Assembly (NCBI RefSeq): GCF_017815135.1
Contig: NZ_JAGJCF010000024.1
Coordinates: 1-64,000 of the forward strand
Direction: 5' to 3'
Origin: Jiella mangrovi
Lineage (GTDB): Bacteria > Pseudomonadota > Alphaproteobacteria > Rhizobiales > Rhizobiaceae
DNA length: 64,000 bases
Part shown: positions 45,972-55,606 of the stretch, in pieces
How the letters are laid out: each line of letters starts with the position of its first letter
Position numbering within the stretch: the first letter of the stretch is position 1
The notes under the pieces: generated by a model
The model's database searches: none
Seen by the model: only the letters and a program-made list of their open reading frames with translations
What the model was told of the DNA's origin: nothing
Made by a program: the position numbers and the translations under genes

Positions 45972-47348
45972 TCAGTTGGAAAGGCTTGCGACGTCTTCCT
46001 TGCCCTTCAGGCCGATCTGGAATTTTTCGAGATAGGCGTTGGGCTTCCTGCCGTCATATTCGACGCCATCGATGAATTCGGCGGTCGCCGGCTTGTAGCC
46101 GTCGGTCTCGGGGACATCGGAGGCCTCGATCAGGCCGTCGTCGATCAGCGAGGCGGCGGCCTGTCTGTAGATGTCCGGCCGGTAGACGCTCTTGGCGGTC
46201 TCTTCATACCACGCGTCCGGCTTTTCCTCGGAGATCTGGCCCCAGCGGCGCATCTGCGTGAGGTACCAGGTGGCGTCGGAATAGTAGGGATAGGTCGCGA
46301 ACTTCTTGAAAAAGACGTTGAAGTCCGGCGCCGGGCGCGTGTCGCCCTTTTCATATTCGAAGGTGCCGGTCATCGAGTTGGCGATGACCTTCTCGTCGGC
46401 GCCGACATATTCCGGCCGCGACAGGATCTTCACCGCTTCGACCCGGTTTTCGGGGCTTTCGTCGAGCCATTTGCCGGCGCGGATCAGCGCCTTGGTGAGG
46501 GCGATGGTGGTCTGCGGGTTTTCCTCGACGAACTTTGCGGTCAGGCCGAAGACCTTTTCCGGATTGTCCTTCCAGATCTCGTAGTCGGTGATGACCGGCA
46601 CGCCGATGCCCTTGAAGACGGCCGCCTGGTTCCACGGCTCGCCGACGCAGTAGCCCTGGATCGTGCCGGCTTCCAGCGTCGCCGGCATCTGCGGCGGCGG
46701 CGTCACCGACAGGAGAACGTCGGCCTTGATCTGACCGGAGGTGTCGCTCGGCGAGTAGAAGCCTGGGTTCAGCCCGCCGGCGGCGAGCCAGTAGCGCAGC
46801 TCGTAATTGTGGGTCGAGACCGGGAAGACCATGCCCATGTTGAACGGCTTGCCAGCCGCCTTGTACTGGTCGACGACGGGCTTCAGCGCGCTCGCCGAGA
46901 TCGGGTGCTCCGGCTTGCCTTCGGCGTTTTCGGGAATGTGCTTCTTCATCTCCGCCCAGACGGCGTTCGACACGGTGATCCCGTTGCCGTTGAGGTCCAT
47001 GGAGAAGGGGGTGACGATGTGGGCCTTGGTGCCGAAGCCGATGGTCGCGGCGAGCGGCTGGCCGGCCAGCATGTGGGCGCCGTCGAGCTCGCCGGTGATC
47101 ACCCGGTCGAGCAGCACCTTCCAGTTCGCCTGGGGCTCCAGCGTGACGTAGAGCCCCTCGTCCTCGAAGAAGTGCATCTCCTTGGCGATGGCGAGCGGCG
47201 CCATGTCGGTCAGCTTGATGAAGCCGAATTTCAGCTCGTCCTTTTCCGGGATGAGCATCTCGGCGCTGGCCGGAAGGGCGGTGACGGCGGCGCCGGCGAG
47301 CGTCGCGCCGAGAAAGAAACGGCGGGTGATGGCAGTCAGCAGGGTCAT
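45972..47348 (-). CDS. nrtA: Nitrate ABC transporter substrate-binding protein
   Basis: A 458-residue periplasmic binding protein of the NrtA/CmpA family. The N terminus [25 protein letters not shown] is a twin-arginine signal with the RRFFLG motif, so it is exported folded. Family landmarks are [32 protein letters not shown], and [15 protein letters not shown], residues that line the anion pocket. Start: ATG at 47348, nine bases after GGGAAA; a GTG two codons upstream is the alternative. The 523-base leader in front contains the NasT target. Confidence 0.94.
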   Translation of the reverse strand: MTLLTAITRRFFLGATLAGAAVTALPASAEMLIPEKDELKFGFIKLTDMAPLAIAKEMHFFEDEGLYVTLEPQANWKVLLDRVITGELDGAHMLAGQPLAATIGFGTKAHIVTPFSMDLNGNGITVSNAVWAEMKKHIPENAEGKPEHPISASALKPVVDQYKAAGKPFNMGMVFPVSTHNYELRYWLAAGGLNPGFYSPSDTSGQIKADVLLSVTPPPQMPATLEAGTIQGYCVGEPWNQAAVFKGIGVPVITDYEIWKDNPEKVFGLTAKFVEENPQTTIALTKALIRAGKWLDESPENRVEAVKILSRPEYVGADEKVIANSMTGTFEYEKGDTRPAPDFNVFFKKFATYPYYSDATWYLTQMRRWGQISEEKPDAWYEETAKSVYRPDIYRQAAASLIDDGLIEASDVPETDGYKPATAEFIDGVEYDGRKPNAYLEKFQIGLKGKEDVASLSN

Positions 47349-47404
47349 GGTCACAGCTTTCCCGTTGCCTGGCGTAAATGAAACGCCGGCTGGTCGATGT
47401 CTGG

Positions 47405-47479
47405 AAAAGAAAAAGGCTGCCCGACACCCTGCGCCACGAAACGAAGTCGTTGGCGATACGAAGAAGTGTCGGCAGCCTT
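47405..47479 (-). terminator. Leader terminator controlling the nitrate transport operon
   Basis: On the minus strand AGGCTGCCGACAC (47478 to 47466) pairs with GTGTCGGGCAGCCT (47427 to 47414), with one bulged base, and TTTTTCTTTT follows. The loop contains a further small hairpin (CGCCA...TGGCG). The 5' arm of this stem is shared with hairpin P2 of the ANTAR target, so the two structures exclude each other. Confidence 0.88.
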
Positions 47480-47505
47480 GCCAATGACGCCCGCCGTTGG
47501 ACGTC
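47469..47505 (-). promoter_or_regulatory. Tandem hexaloop hairpins, NasT (ANTAR) RNA target
   Basis: On the minus strand P1 is GACGUCC-AACGGC-GGGCGUC (47505 to 47486), seven pairs closing a six-base loop. After a single A, P2 is UUGGC-AAGGCU-GCCGA (47484 to 47469), five pairs closing a six-base loop. Both loops have A at position 1 and G at position 4, the known recognition rule for ANTAR proteins. P2 overlaps the 5' arm of the terminator, so binding of NasT to both hairpins would prevent termination. nasT lies just upstream. Confidence 0.88.
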
Positions 47506-47871
47506 CGATATTCAGACGATCTCCGATCGCCTCAGGATCAATGTGTAGAACAGCTCAAGGAATGGTGCAACGCGGAACGCGCGGTTTTCGCAAGATTTTT
47601 GCGCGGCGAGCAGTTATGCTTAGAAAATAGACAGTCTGGATAGGCGGTGGGCAGGAAGTGTGATTGTGCAATGAGCAAATGGTCGGCCGGGCGTGATCGA
47701 GACGGCCGGCTCCAGCGGATAGCGACGGTCAAGGCGCAAGGGTTCACCGAATGGCAGCATGCTGACTGAGAGGGAACCGGTTTGGAAAAAATGCCCGCAG
47801 AGATCCCGGTCACCGCTCCCGGTCGCCCAAAATCGGGGACCGAACGGAGCTTCTTTGCCTCACCCGGCCGT

Positions 47872-48993
47872 TCACCCTTTCGCGTCGAACAAGCCAGCCG
47901 GACGCTCGCCCGCAACGGCGGCGCCTTCCGCCCCCGTGCTTCCCATGGCCGCGTCGAATAGCGCGGGATCGAAGGTCTCGCCGGCGATGCGCGTGCCCGC
48001 CTCGGAGAGCGGGGCGTCGCGCCAGCGGGCCATCTGGCGGTAGAGCCAGCGGCCGTGCTCCGGGTCGGGCCGTGTCGCGCCTTGGCCGGAAAACACCATG
48101 AAATCGGGAATCTCGCGGGTTCGGCCAGACGCCGTTTCGAGCCGGCCCGTCAGGCCGGGCAGAAGCGTGGCGGGATCGACGCCAAGCCGGTCGGGCGAGG
48201 CCAGAAGCTTTGCGAGGCTGTCGAAATTTTCCAGGTTCGCGCACCAGTCCGCGGCGTCGGCGAGAGCCTGGATCAGTCTGGTCAGCGCCTCGGGATTATC
48301 ACTGGCAAAGCTTTGGGTGACGCCGAGAACCTTCTCCGGCCCGCGCCGCCAGATCTCGGCCCGGCTGGTGACGATGCGCCCGGCGCTCTGCCTCACGGCG
48401 ATCGTGCCCCAGGGCTCGCCCGCGCAAAATCCGTCGATACCGCCGCTCGCCAGGGCGTCGGGCATCAGCGACGGCGGTACGACGGTGATCTCGACGTCGC
48501 GCTCGGGGACGACGCCAGATACGGCGAGCCAGTATCTCAGATCGTAGTTGTGGCTCGAATGGGGATGCACGACAGCCAGCCTGAGCGGCGGCTCGCCGGC
48601 CTCCGCCCGCTTGCGCAAGACGTCGGCGAAGGCGCGGCCGGCGCTGGCCGGCGCGGCCTCGTAGTCGGCCGGCCCGGCAGCATCCATGCGTTCGGCGACG
48701 GCTTTCGACACGACGACGCCATTGCCGCCGAGTGCCAGCACCATCGGCGCCAGCATCCGAACGGGGAGGGGGCCGAGACCGAGATTGGCGGCGATCGGCA
48801 TTGGTGCCAGCATATGGGCGCAGTCGAACTGGCCGACGCCGATCCGGTCGCGGATCGTCGCCCAGGACATCTCACGCTGCAGGGAGAGGGTGATGCCGCG
48901 CTCTTCGGCAAAGCCCATATGGGCGGCAACGATCAGGACGGCGCTGTCGAGAAGCGGAACGTAGCCGGCGCGGATGAAGCTCGGTGCGGCCAT
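47872..48993 (-). CDS. nasS: Nitrate sensor NasS (cytoplasmic NrtA-like protein)
   Basis: A 373-residue relative of NrtA/CmpA without any signal peptide: it begins directly with SFIRAGYVPLLDSAVLIVAA. It keeps the anion-pocket landmarks FDCAHMLAPMPIAANLG, SSHNYDLRYWLA and IDGFCAGEPWGTIAV. Known NasS proteins bind NasT without nitrate and release it when nitrate is bound. It is coupled to nasT: the ATG overlaps the nasT stop. A GTG one codon earlier is also possible. Confidence 0.92.
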   Translation of the reverse strand: MAAPSFIRAGYVPLLDSAVLIVAAHMGFAEERGITLSLQREMSWATIRDRIGVGQFDCAHMLAPMPIAANLGLGPLPVRMLAPMVLALGGNGVVVSKAVAERMDAAGPADYEAAPASAGRAFADVLRKRAEAGEPPLRLAVVHPHSSHNYDLRYWLAVSGVVPERDVEITVVPPSLMPDALASGGIDGFCAGEPWGTIAVRQSAGRIVTSRAEIWRRGPEKVLGVTQSFASDNPEALTRLIQALADAADWCANLENFDSLAKLLASPDRLGVDPATLLPGLTGRLETASGRTREIPDFMVFSGQGATRPDPEHGRWLYRQMARWRDAPLSEAGTRIAGETFDPALFDAAMGSTGAEGAAVAGERPAGLFDAKG

Positions 48994-49583
48994 CACTCGT
49001 CTCCGAGAAGCGTGTAGGCGGAAACGAGGCCCGCGGCGACCTCGCCGATCCGGCGGTTCTCGTTCATCGCGGTGCGGCGCAAAAGCTTATAGGCGGCCGC
49101 CTCGTCGATGTTCTTCGCCTTCATCAGGATGCCCTTGGCGCGGTCGATGACCTTGCGGTCGGCAAGTTCCGATTTCGCCTCGGCCAGCTCCCGCGTCAGC
49201 CGGTTGACGGCGTTGAAGCGCGAAATCGCCATTTCGAGGATCGGCTTGATCCGCTCCTTTTTCAGCCCGTCGACCACATAGGCCGAGACCCCAGCCTCGA
49301 TCGCCGCCTCGATCTCGGCGGTATCGGAGCGATCGACGAACATCGCCATCGGCCGCTTCACCGCGCGCGAGACCTGGAAGAAATGTTCGAGCTGGTCGCG
49401 ATTGGGATTTTCGAGATCGACGACGATGACGTCGGGTTTCAGCATCTCGATACGCTTGACGAGGCCGGCAACTGTCGTGACGATCGAGACGTTGCTGTGG
49501 CCGGCATCCTGCAGCCCGTCCTGAATGATCGAAGCTCGCAGGCCGTTATCGTCGACAAGCAGGATGTTGAGCGGTTGCGCCAT
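48993..49583 (-). CDS. nasT: Antitermination regulator NasT (ANTAR)
   Basis: A 196-residue two-domain protein. The N-terminal part is receiver-like (ILLVDDNGLRASII, VIVVDLENPNRD). Residues about 125-190 form the ANTAR RNA-binding bundle (ELADRKVIDRAKGILMKAKNIDEAAAYKLLRRTAMNENRRI). NasT binds paired hexaloop hairpins in nitrate-operon leaders and blocks termination. A matching target lies in the nrtA leader 1.5 kb downstream on the same strand. Confidence 0.95.
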   Translation of the reverse strand: MAQPLNILLVDDNGLRASIIQDGLQDAGHSNVSIVTTVAGLVKRIEMLKPDVIVVDLENPNRDQLEHFFQVSRAVKRPMAMFVDRSDTAEIEAAIEAGVSAYVVDGLKKERIKPILEMAISRFNAVNRLTRELAEAKSELADRKVIDRAKGILMKAKNIDEAAAYKLLRRTAMNENRRIGEVAAGLVSAYTLLGDE

Positions 49584-49758
49584 GACAGGAATATTGCACC
49601 TGCGAATGCCTTGTTCGCAACGGCAAAATCCAGACCGCCGACCGTTTGTTCAGAAGAGGTTTGGCAGGCGGCTTCTGTCGCCCGTCGTCTTTCGGATCGA
49701 AGCCCCCATCTCCGTTGGCGGAAGCGGCATCGATCGGGTGTCGCGCTCCGGCGTCGCC

Positions 49759-49920
49759 TCAGCGATGACGTTCGAAGAGTTTCGCGTCGAGACCGAGCCT
49801 GCGAAGAGCTGCCTCGGGAGGCGTGCTGCCCGATTCCAGCGCGACGGCGCAGCGACGGGCGGCCCGGAAGTCCTCGAAGAAATCGGCAACGCCTGCTGCA
49901 AGGCTTTTCTTGTGGCGCAT
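49759..49920 (-). CDS. Small basic/amphipathic protein, 53 residues
   Basis: A short gene with ATG at 49918-49920 and GGAG eight bases before it. It starts MRHKKSLAAG, continues FFEDFRAARRCAVALESG, then PPEAALRRLGLD, and ends FERHR. The pattern (basic N terminus, ARR helix, then a short LRRLGLD helix) resembles the small DUF1127-like proteins of alphaproteobacteria in size and style, but I cannot assign it to a family. It stands alone between nasT and a GGDEF-EAL gene. Confidence 0.65.
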   Translation of the reverse strand: MRHKKSLAAGVADFFEDFRAARRCAVALESGSTPPEAALRRLGLDAKLFERHR

Positions 49921-50096
49921 GGTTGTCACTCCAATTTCAATTGCCCTTGACTTGCAAGATAAGTGTCGGGGCGAGTGAACTGAAGTGACGATTATACGGC
50001 TCTGGTATGCGATTGGTGCATATCACTGCGTTAAGATTTGCGTAAGGAACATTTCCAGCGCCGCCAGTGTTCGTCCCCGGACGATTTTCCGGGAGA

Positions 50097-52460
50097 TCAG
50101 GCGACTGAGCGCACGGCTGACGATCGCAAACCCTGGACGAGGCCGGCGATCGGCTGCGGCCTGCCGAAATAGTATCCCTGGGCGAGCGCAATGCCGGTCG
50201 CAGCGATTGCCTCGACTTGTCTTTCCTCTTCCAGGCCTTCGGCGACGACGATGAATCCGATGCGGTCGGCAAGGTGCTGGATGAGTTCGACGACCGAGCG
50301 CGACGCGTCGCTCTTGTGGGCGGCGCTTGCAAAACTGCGGTCGATCTTGACCTTGTCGAAGGAGTAGGTGGCCAGATAGCCGATCGAGGCATATCCGGTG
50401 CCGAAATCGTCGAGGGCGAAACGCAGTCCCAATGACCGCAGCTCGGCCATGGTCCGCAGCGTCTGTTCCGGGTCGTCGACGAGAACGGATTCGGTGAGTT
50501 CGAGCTCGATCCGTTCGGCGGGAAACCGATTGGCCTCGACCATCTTGCGGATCGCAGCGAGCAGCCGCTCGGGCTTGCTGAACTGCACCGGTGAGACATT
50601 GACCGAGACCGACACGTCTTCGGGAAGCTGCGCGATGTCGTCGCAAACCCGCGAGAGAACCCATTCGCCAAGCTCGCAGATCAGGTCGCTGCGTTCGGCG
50701 ATCGGAATGAACTCCGCCGGCGAGATCTGTCCTTTTACCGGGTGTTTCCAGCGAGCCAGGGCTTCGACCGAGACCACCTTTTGCGACTTGATCTCGACGA
50801 TCGGCTGGTAATGGACTTCGAACTGCCCCGCCGCGATCCCTTCGCGCATTTCGCCATCGAGTTCGGTTCGACGACGGAACGAAGCTGCCATTTCCGGGCA
50901 AAAGAGGCTGGCCCGGCCTTTGCCCGCAATCTTCGATTCGTGAAGGGCCAGATCTGCGGCCGTCATCAAACCGTCGCCCTCGCAGCCGTGGCTCGGGCCG
51001 ATGGCGATGCCGATGCTCGCGCTGATCGAGAACTTGCGTTCGCCGATGACGATCGGAGGCGCCAGCGCCTCGATGATCCGGTTGGCCGCCGCAAGGCTTT
51101 CCTCGGCGTCCGCAGAGGGAATGATCGCGACGAACTCGTCGCCGCCGAAGCGCGCCAGGAAATCGGAGAGGCGAACCGAGGAGCGAATGCGCTCGGCAAT
51201 GGCGACTAGCACGCTGTCGCCGGCGGCATGACCGAGAGAATCGTTGATAGTCTGGAAGTCGTCGAGGTCGATATAGAGGATCGCAACAGAAGCAATGCCC
51301 TCATGAAAGCCGGGGCCGATCGAGGTCAGTATGCGATCGAGCTCGTGGCGGTTCGCCATGCCGGTGAGAGGGTCGGTCCGTGCCAGGGTCTCGATCTTCT
51401 GCTGGTTCAGCTTGCTCTCGGTAATGTCCTGCGTGACCATCAGGACGCCGCCCCCATCGGTCGGCTCGACATGCACGAGAAACGTCTTGCCGCCGGGGAT
51501 GTTCAGCTCGCGGGCGGTGGTCGCCTGATGGTTCAGCGTCCGGTTGGCGTCCTGGCGGATCAGCATCGCGTCGCTTGGCGACAGACGGCCGGATTTGACC
51601 GCGCAGGCCAGCATCGTCTCGAGATCGGGGACGATTGCATCGTTCCCGACGCCGTAAAGCTCGCCATGGCGATCGTTCTGGAGTTCGCGCGACAGAGCCT
51701 TGTCGAAGGAGACGAGGCCATGGGACATGGAGCGCAGCGCAAGATCTGCCTGTTCGGCATGCTTGCGTGAGGATGCCTCGCTGCAACGGGCTCTCGAGGT
51801 CGCGTCGGCAAGAGCTCTGAGGTTGCGGTACAGCGACAGAACGATGACGAAGTTCGTCACCATGCAAAGAATGATGAAGAGCGCGAGGCCCCGATAGTAG
51901 GGCTGGTCGGAACGCTCCAGAGCCATCATCAGCGGTATGTAGAGAAACAGCACCTGAACGATGACGTATTTGGGCCGGGCCGCGTTGCGCGCCACCGAGC
52001 CGGACGCGAACGCCACGGCGGCGATCACGTTGAGGATCTGCACGGCCACATTGTTCGTTGCTGCGATCGCGTGGAAACAGCTGAGACCCTGCAATCCGGC
52101 AAACAGGGTCGCGCCGATCTGGAACTCGATGTCCCATCGGCGAAGCCTCTGCCGGAGCTCGTCCTTGTGGCTGTCGCGGCGATAGCGCGCGAGGGTCGCC
52201 AAACGCCCCAGAAGCACGACCAGGGTCGCGACGGCCAGAGCGCAGAAGGCGCTTTCGCCGCTCCACAGCCATGAGATCAGCATCACCATGATGCCGACCG
52301 CGTCCGAGATGATGAGCGAAGCCGGCGAGGAAAACAGCGAGCCGACCAGAATTTTCTGGCGCTCAAGCGGGACGGTCGATGGCAAGGCTTCGTCCCGACC
52401 GCCCGTGCCGGTGTCTTGCATGGCCGTCGAGGCAACGTGACTATCGGATGATATCGACAC
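50097..52460 (-). CDS. GGDEF-EAL membrane protein (c-di-GMP turnover)
   Basis: A 787-residue protein. Residues about 45-215 contain five or six membrane segments; a PAS-like linker follows (about 240-350, with GLVSFDKA and GVLMVTQDITESK). The GGDEF domain at about 355-520 has an intact ARFGGDEF site. The EAL domain at about 535-775 has SVEALARW, the metal ligand ELTES and DDFGTGYASI. Both synthesis and degradation of c-di-GMP are possible. The start is a GTG with GGAAGAG just before it. Confidence 0.92.
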   Translation of the reverse strand: MSISSDSHVASTAMQDTGTGGRDEALPSTVPLERQKILVGSLFSSPASLIISDAVGIMVMLISWLWSGESAFCALAVATLVVLLGRLATLARYRRDSHKDELRQRLRRWDIEFQIGATLFAGLQGLSCFHAIAATNNVAVQILNVIAAVAFASGSVARNAARPKYVIVQVLFLYIPLMMALERSDQPYYRGLALFIILCMVTNFVIVLSLYRNLRALADATSRARCSEASSRKHAEQADLALRSMSHGLVSFDKALSRELQNDRHGELYGVGNDAIVPDLETMLACAVKSGRLSPSDAMLIRQDANRTLNHQATTARELNIPGGKTFLVHVEPTDGGGVLMVTQDITESKLNQQKIETLARTDPLTGMANRHELDRILTSIGPGFHEGIASVAILYIDLDDFQTINDSLGHAAGDSVLVAIAERIRSSVRLSDFLARFGGDEFVAIIPSADAEESLAAANRIIEALAPPIVIGERKFSISASIGIAIGPSHGCEGDGLMTAADLALHESKIAGKGRASLFCPEMAASFRRRTELDGEMREGIAAGQFEVHYQPIVEIKSQKVVSVEALARWKHPVKGQISPAEFIPIAERSDLICELGEWVLSRVCDDIAQLPEDVSVSVNVSPVQFSKPERLLAAIRKMVEANRFPAERIELELTESVLVDDPEQTLRTMAELRSLGLRFALDDFGTGYASIGYLATYSFDKVKIDRSFASAAHKSDASRSVVELIQHLADRIGFIVVAEGLEEERQVEAIAATGIALAQGYYFGRPQPIAGLVQGLRSSAVRSVA

Positions 52461-53079
52461 CGCTCTTCCGCGTCATTGCAGGCCAAGTCTGGCTGACAAT
52501 AAGTGAGAAAGTATTAACGCATGACTTATGAGATGAAACAACACGGCGGATATTCATGAAAATCGCAGCGCAATGTGCCACCTTCCGCTTGGGCGCTTCG
52601 CTCGCCAGCCGGGCAGCGCCAAAGCATGCGCTCCTGCGCCTGCGCGATGCGACGCAGCTTGGTGATCTCGGTTTCGGTGAGCCCTAGCAAATGATCCACC
52701 GTGGCAGCGCGCGCCTCGGCGCGTTCCGCAGCGAGATCCGGCTCCGTGCGGGTGAAGGCGGCAGAACATCGGCTGGAGTTGCGGCGGCGGGCCTGGCCGA
52801 CCGACGACCCGCTCCACGAGCTGCGTTGGCATGGAACACGGTGTCGCTGTCCCTGCCGAAGCGGCGGCACCGGCAAACTGCACTGGCGGCATTGGCGCGA
52901 ACTCCCTTCGACCGACAGGAAAGCCTGACTGCCAGACCGAATTCTGTAAATTAAATCATAAGGAAAAGTTAATTTTATCGAATTGCGCAATGTTCGGTCA
53001 GGTGTGCGCCGAACCCGGCCGAACCCCGCCGTTCCGGCGCCCAAAATGGAGGGAGCTGAATCTTCGTCACTGCCGCCGA
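52461..53079. other. Gene-poor stretch between two GGDEF-EAL genes
   Basis: No gene can be supported in these 619 bases. A minus-strand frame ends at 52526 and contains a plausible-looking helical piece (LAAERAEARAATVDHLLGL, TETEITKLRRIAQAQERML), but its upstream half is low-quality and lacks a good start; it could be a gene remnant. An AT-rich island at about 52943-52985 contains AAATTAA inverted as TTAATTT and may hold a promoter. Confidence 0.45.
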
Positions 53080-55074
53080 TCAGGCAATGCGCAGCGTCCG
53101 GGCCTCGTCTCTGGCGCGGTTGCCGAAGCGGTCGGCACCGCGATAGCCGACGAGAAACGTCTCGGCGGTCTCCGTCGCCGGCAGCGGTTTGCCAAAGAAG
53201 AAGCCCTGCAGCTGGTCGCAGCCGAGCGATGCGAGGAACCGGGCCTGTTCCTCCGTCTCGACGCCCTCAGTCGTCACCTTCATCTTCATTTGATGGGCCA
53301 GCGAGACGATGGTCGCGACGATCTCCTTCACGTTCGGCTCGCCGTTTTCGAGCGCTTTCATGAAGGACTGATCGACCTTGAGCTTGTCGAAGGGGAAGCG
53401 CCAGAGATAGCCGAGGGACGAATAGCCCGTTCCGAAATCATCCATGTCGATCGAGATGCCGAGCTGCTTGAGCGCGTAGAGCTGGTCGAGGATCGCCTTC
53501 GAGCGTTCGAGGACGAGGGATTCGACGACCTCGACCTCGAGCCGCTCTCCGCTGATGCCGGCCGCCCGCATGGCGTCGCTGATGATGCCGACGAGATCGC
53601 CGTCGACGAACTGCACGGCCGACAGATTGACGGAGACGAACAGCGGCTCTGGCCATTGCGCGATCTGGCGGGTGGCTTCGCGGATGACCCAGGTGCCGAT
53701 CGCCTTGATGTATCCCCGGGCTTCCGCGACGGGGATGAATTCGGTGGGCGATATCAGCCCGCCCGTTTCGTCGCGCAGGCGAATGAGCGCCTCAAAGCCG
53801 ACGAGCGAGCCGTCGCGACCTTTGACGAGCGGCTGATAGAACAGCTCGAAGCCATCGCCTTCGATCGCGCGCTTGATCTGCGCCTCGATCAGCCGGCGGC
53901 GATGCATCGCCTCGTCCATCTTGGGTTCGAAGAAGACGAGGGGGGTCTGCTTGTCGGTCTTGTGATGGAAATGGGCGATCTCGGCATGTTTGACGAGTTC
54001 GGCATGGGTGCGGCCATGTTCGGGGGCCAATGCGCAGCCGATCGAGATCTGCGGGGTGATAACCTGTCCGTCGATCTCGATCGGCTCTCCGATCACCTCG
54101 GTCATTTGCCTGGCCAGTGCAAGGACCGCCGCGTGGTCGGCCACGCGTCGACGGACGACGGCGAAGTCGTCCGGTCCGATGCGCCCGACGAGGTCGTCGG
54201 GGCCGAGGCATGAGGCAAGACGCCGAGCGATCAGACGCAGGATTTCGTCGCCTTGCGCCTGTCCACAGCGGTCGTTGATCTCCGCCAGATCGTCGAGATC
54301 GAGATAGAGAAAGGCGACGCTTTCCCTCGTGGCGCGGATCTTGAACAGGAGCTGGTCGCAGGCTTCCTGCATTCTGCGCCGGTTGAGGAGCTGCGTGAGC
54401 GTATCGTGATCGGCAAGGAAGCGAATGCGGGCATCGGCCTCGGCGATCTTTCTGCGGCGCAGCTGATAGAGCATGAAGGGAACGCAGGTCGCCGCCAGGA
54501 TGATCAGGATCAGCAACGTGCATGTGCGCGCCAGGGTCGTCTGGTAATGGTGCCGCTCGGAAATCATGTCTGCGACGACCGACAGGAATCCGATCGCGCG
54601 GCCGTCGCGCAGCAGCGGCATGATCACCGAGGGATTGGTCTCGCCGTCGTCGTGGACGATCTGCCAGAACCCTTTCTGCGAGACGACCGAGGGCGAAAGC
54701 TTGTCGCCGGTCGAGACGCCGCCCGGCCGATCACGCAGAAGCCATTCGTAACGCTCTGAACGCGAACGGAACACCTCCCGGCCGCTTCGATCGAAAATCG
54801 CGTAGACGTCGATGCTCGAGAGATCGGCCACCTTGCGCAGCACTTCCTCGGAGCCCGGTGTCCGGTCGATGCCGGTGAGAAGCGCGTCGATATAGTCGCC
54901 CGGGCCCATCAGGACATTTGCGAAATTCTGCCCGCGGCTGCGCATTTCGGCTTCGACGAGCCTTCCCACGGCCTCGTTTCCGATCGCAAGGATGCTCACG
55001 GCGACGAAGCATATAAGGGCGCTCGCACCGAGGATACTCGTCCAGAAAAACCGCTTTGCGAGGATGGAAACCAT
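53080..55074 (-). CDS. GGDEF-EAL protein with degenerate GGDEF site
   Basis: A 664-residue inner-membrane protein. The first membrane helix is at about 12-32, a periplasmic sensor domain at about 33-185, and the second helix at about 186-207. In the GGDEF domain (about 215-385) the active site reads RIGPDDF instead of RxGGDEF, so cyclase activity is unlikely. The EAL domain (about 395-645) is intact by motif: GFEALIRL, SVNLSAVQF, MDDFGTGYSSLGYL, and TEGVET. It is therefore likely a c-di-GMP phosphodiesterase whose GGDEF half may bind GTP as a regulator. Confidence 0.92.
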   Translation of the reverse strand: MVSILAKRFFWTSILGASALICFVAVSILAIGNEAVGRLVEAEMRSRGQNFANVLMGPGDYIDALLTGIDRTPGSEEVLRKVADLSSIDVYAIFDRSGREVFRSRSERYEWLLRDRPGGVSTGDKLSPSVVSQKGFWQIVHDDGETNPSVIMPLLRDGRAIGFLSVVADMISERHHYQTTLARTCTLLILIILAATCVPFMLYQLRRRKIAEADARIRFLADHDTLTQLLNRRRMQEACDQLLFKIRATRESVAFLYLDLDDLAEINDRCGQAQGDEILRLIARRLASCLGPDDLVGRIGPDDFAVVRRRVADHAAVLALARQMTEVIGEPIEIDGQVITPQISIGCALAPEHGRTHAELVKHAEIAHFHHKTDKQTPLVFFEPKMDEAMHRRRLIEAQIKRAIEGDGFELFYQPLVKGRDGSLVGFEALIRLRDETGGLISPTEFIPVAEARGYIKAIGTWVIREATRQIAQWPEPLFVSVNLSAVQFVDGDLVGIISDAMRAAGISGERLEVEVVESLVLERSKAILDQLYALKQLGISIDMDDFGTGYSSLGYLWRFPFDKLKVDQSFMKALENGEPNVKEIVATIVSLAHQMKMKVTTEGVETEEQARFLASLGCDQLQGFFFGKPLPATETAETFLVGYRGADRFGNRARDEARTLRIA

Positions 55075-55606
55075 GTCCCTCTGAGCTCACCACTTTTCGC
55101 AACCTGACAAATAGAGGTAAATTTTTCGGTGACTTCGCGGCTGAAAGTTCGGCGGTCTCACGAATTCGCTCAATCGGAGAAGACTGAAATTGCAGCCATA
55201 TCGGGGGCTCGCATAACGGGACGGCCTTGTTTGAAATCGGGTCGCAGCTAACTGCCGCCAAGCGGCGTCAGCTTCCGGTCGAAGGTGCCTCTGGTTGCAG
55301 CCGGATGGCCGAATGGCCCGCACATGCGGGCGATGGCTTTCACCGGGCGTTGGCTTTCACGCAGCTTGCGCGCGGACCATGCCGCTGTCCCTCGACAGGC
55401 GTGCAGCTCCGGCCGAGCCGGTTCATTGTCCGGGCGAGAGGGCCGAAACCTTCGGCGCCTCTTGGCTTCGGGCAGACACCCTGATTTGCGCTGCCCTGAT
55501 GCATCCCGTGGCTCGTCTGTTCGGGATCATCTTCGTCTTCGTTTTCGCCCGCGAACTCGAACGAAATCTCGCCGCCAAGCGGCTCGGCGGAAAGAAGAGA
55601 CGCGTG
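55075..55606. other. Gene-free stretch after the photolyase gene
   Basis: 532 bases without a supported gene. The part next to 55074 is AT-richer (around 55100-55140) and probably carries the promoter of the GGDEF-EAL gene. A plus-strand frame at 55499-55693 begins with a hydrophobic run (ARLFGIIFVFVFARELERNL), but it runs into the photolyase gene antisense and has no ribosome-binding site. Confidence 0.5.

Larger units (their letters stand above)
47349..47871 (-). other. nrtA leader and promoter region
   Basis: 523 bases between the nasS stop and nrtA with no gene. Its nrtA-proximal part holds the tandem hairpins and terminator described separately. Further up are an inverted repeat GCAAGATTTTTGC at about 47590-47602 and a TGGTGCA at about 47564-47570 that equals one half of an NtrC-type site. 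No sigma-54 promoter could be identified with confidence. Confidence 0.75.

Noticed and set aside
52526-53044. A 172-codon minus-strand frame between the two GGDEF-EAL genes
   Set aside because: Only its last third looks protein-like; there is no start with a ribosome-binding site and no recognised family. Kept only as a note on the gene-free stretch.
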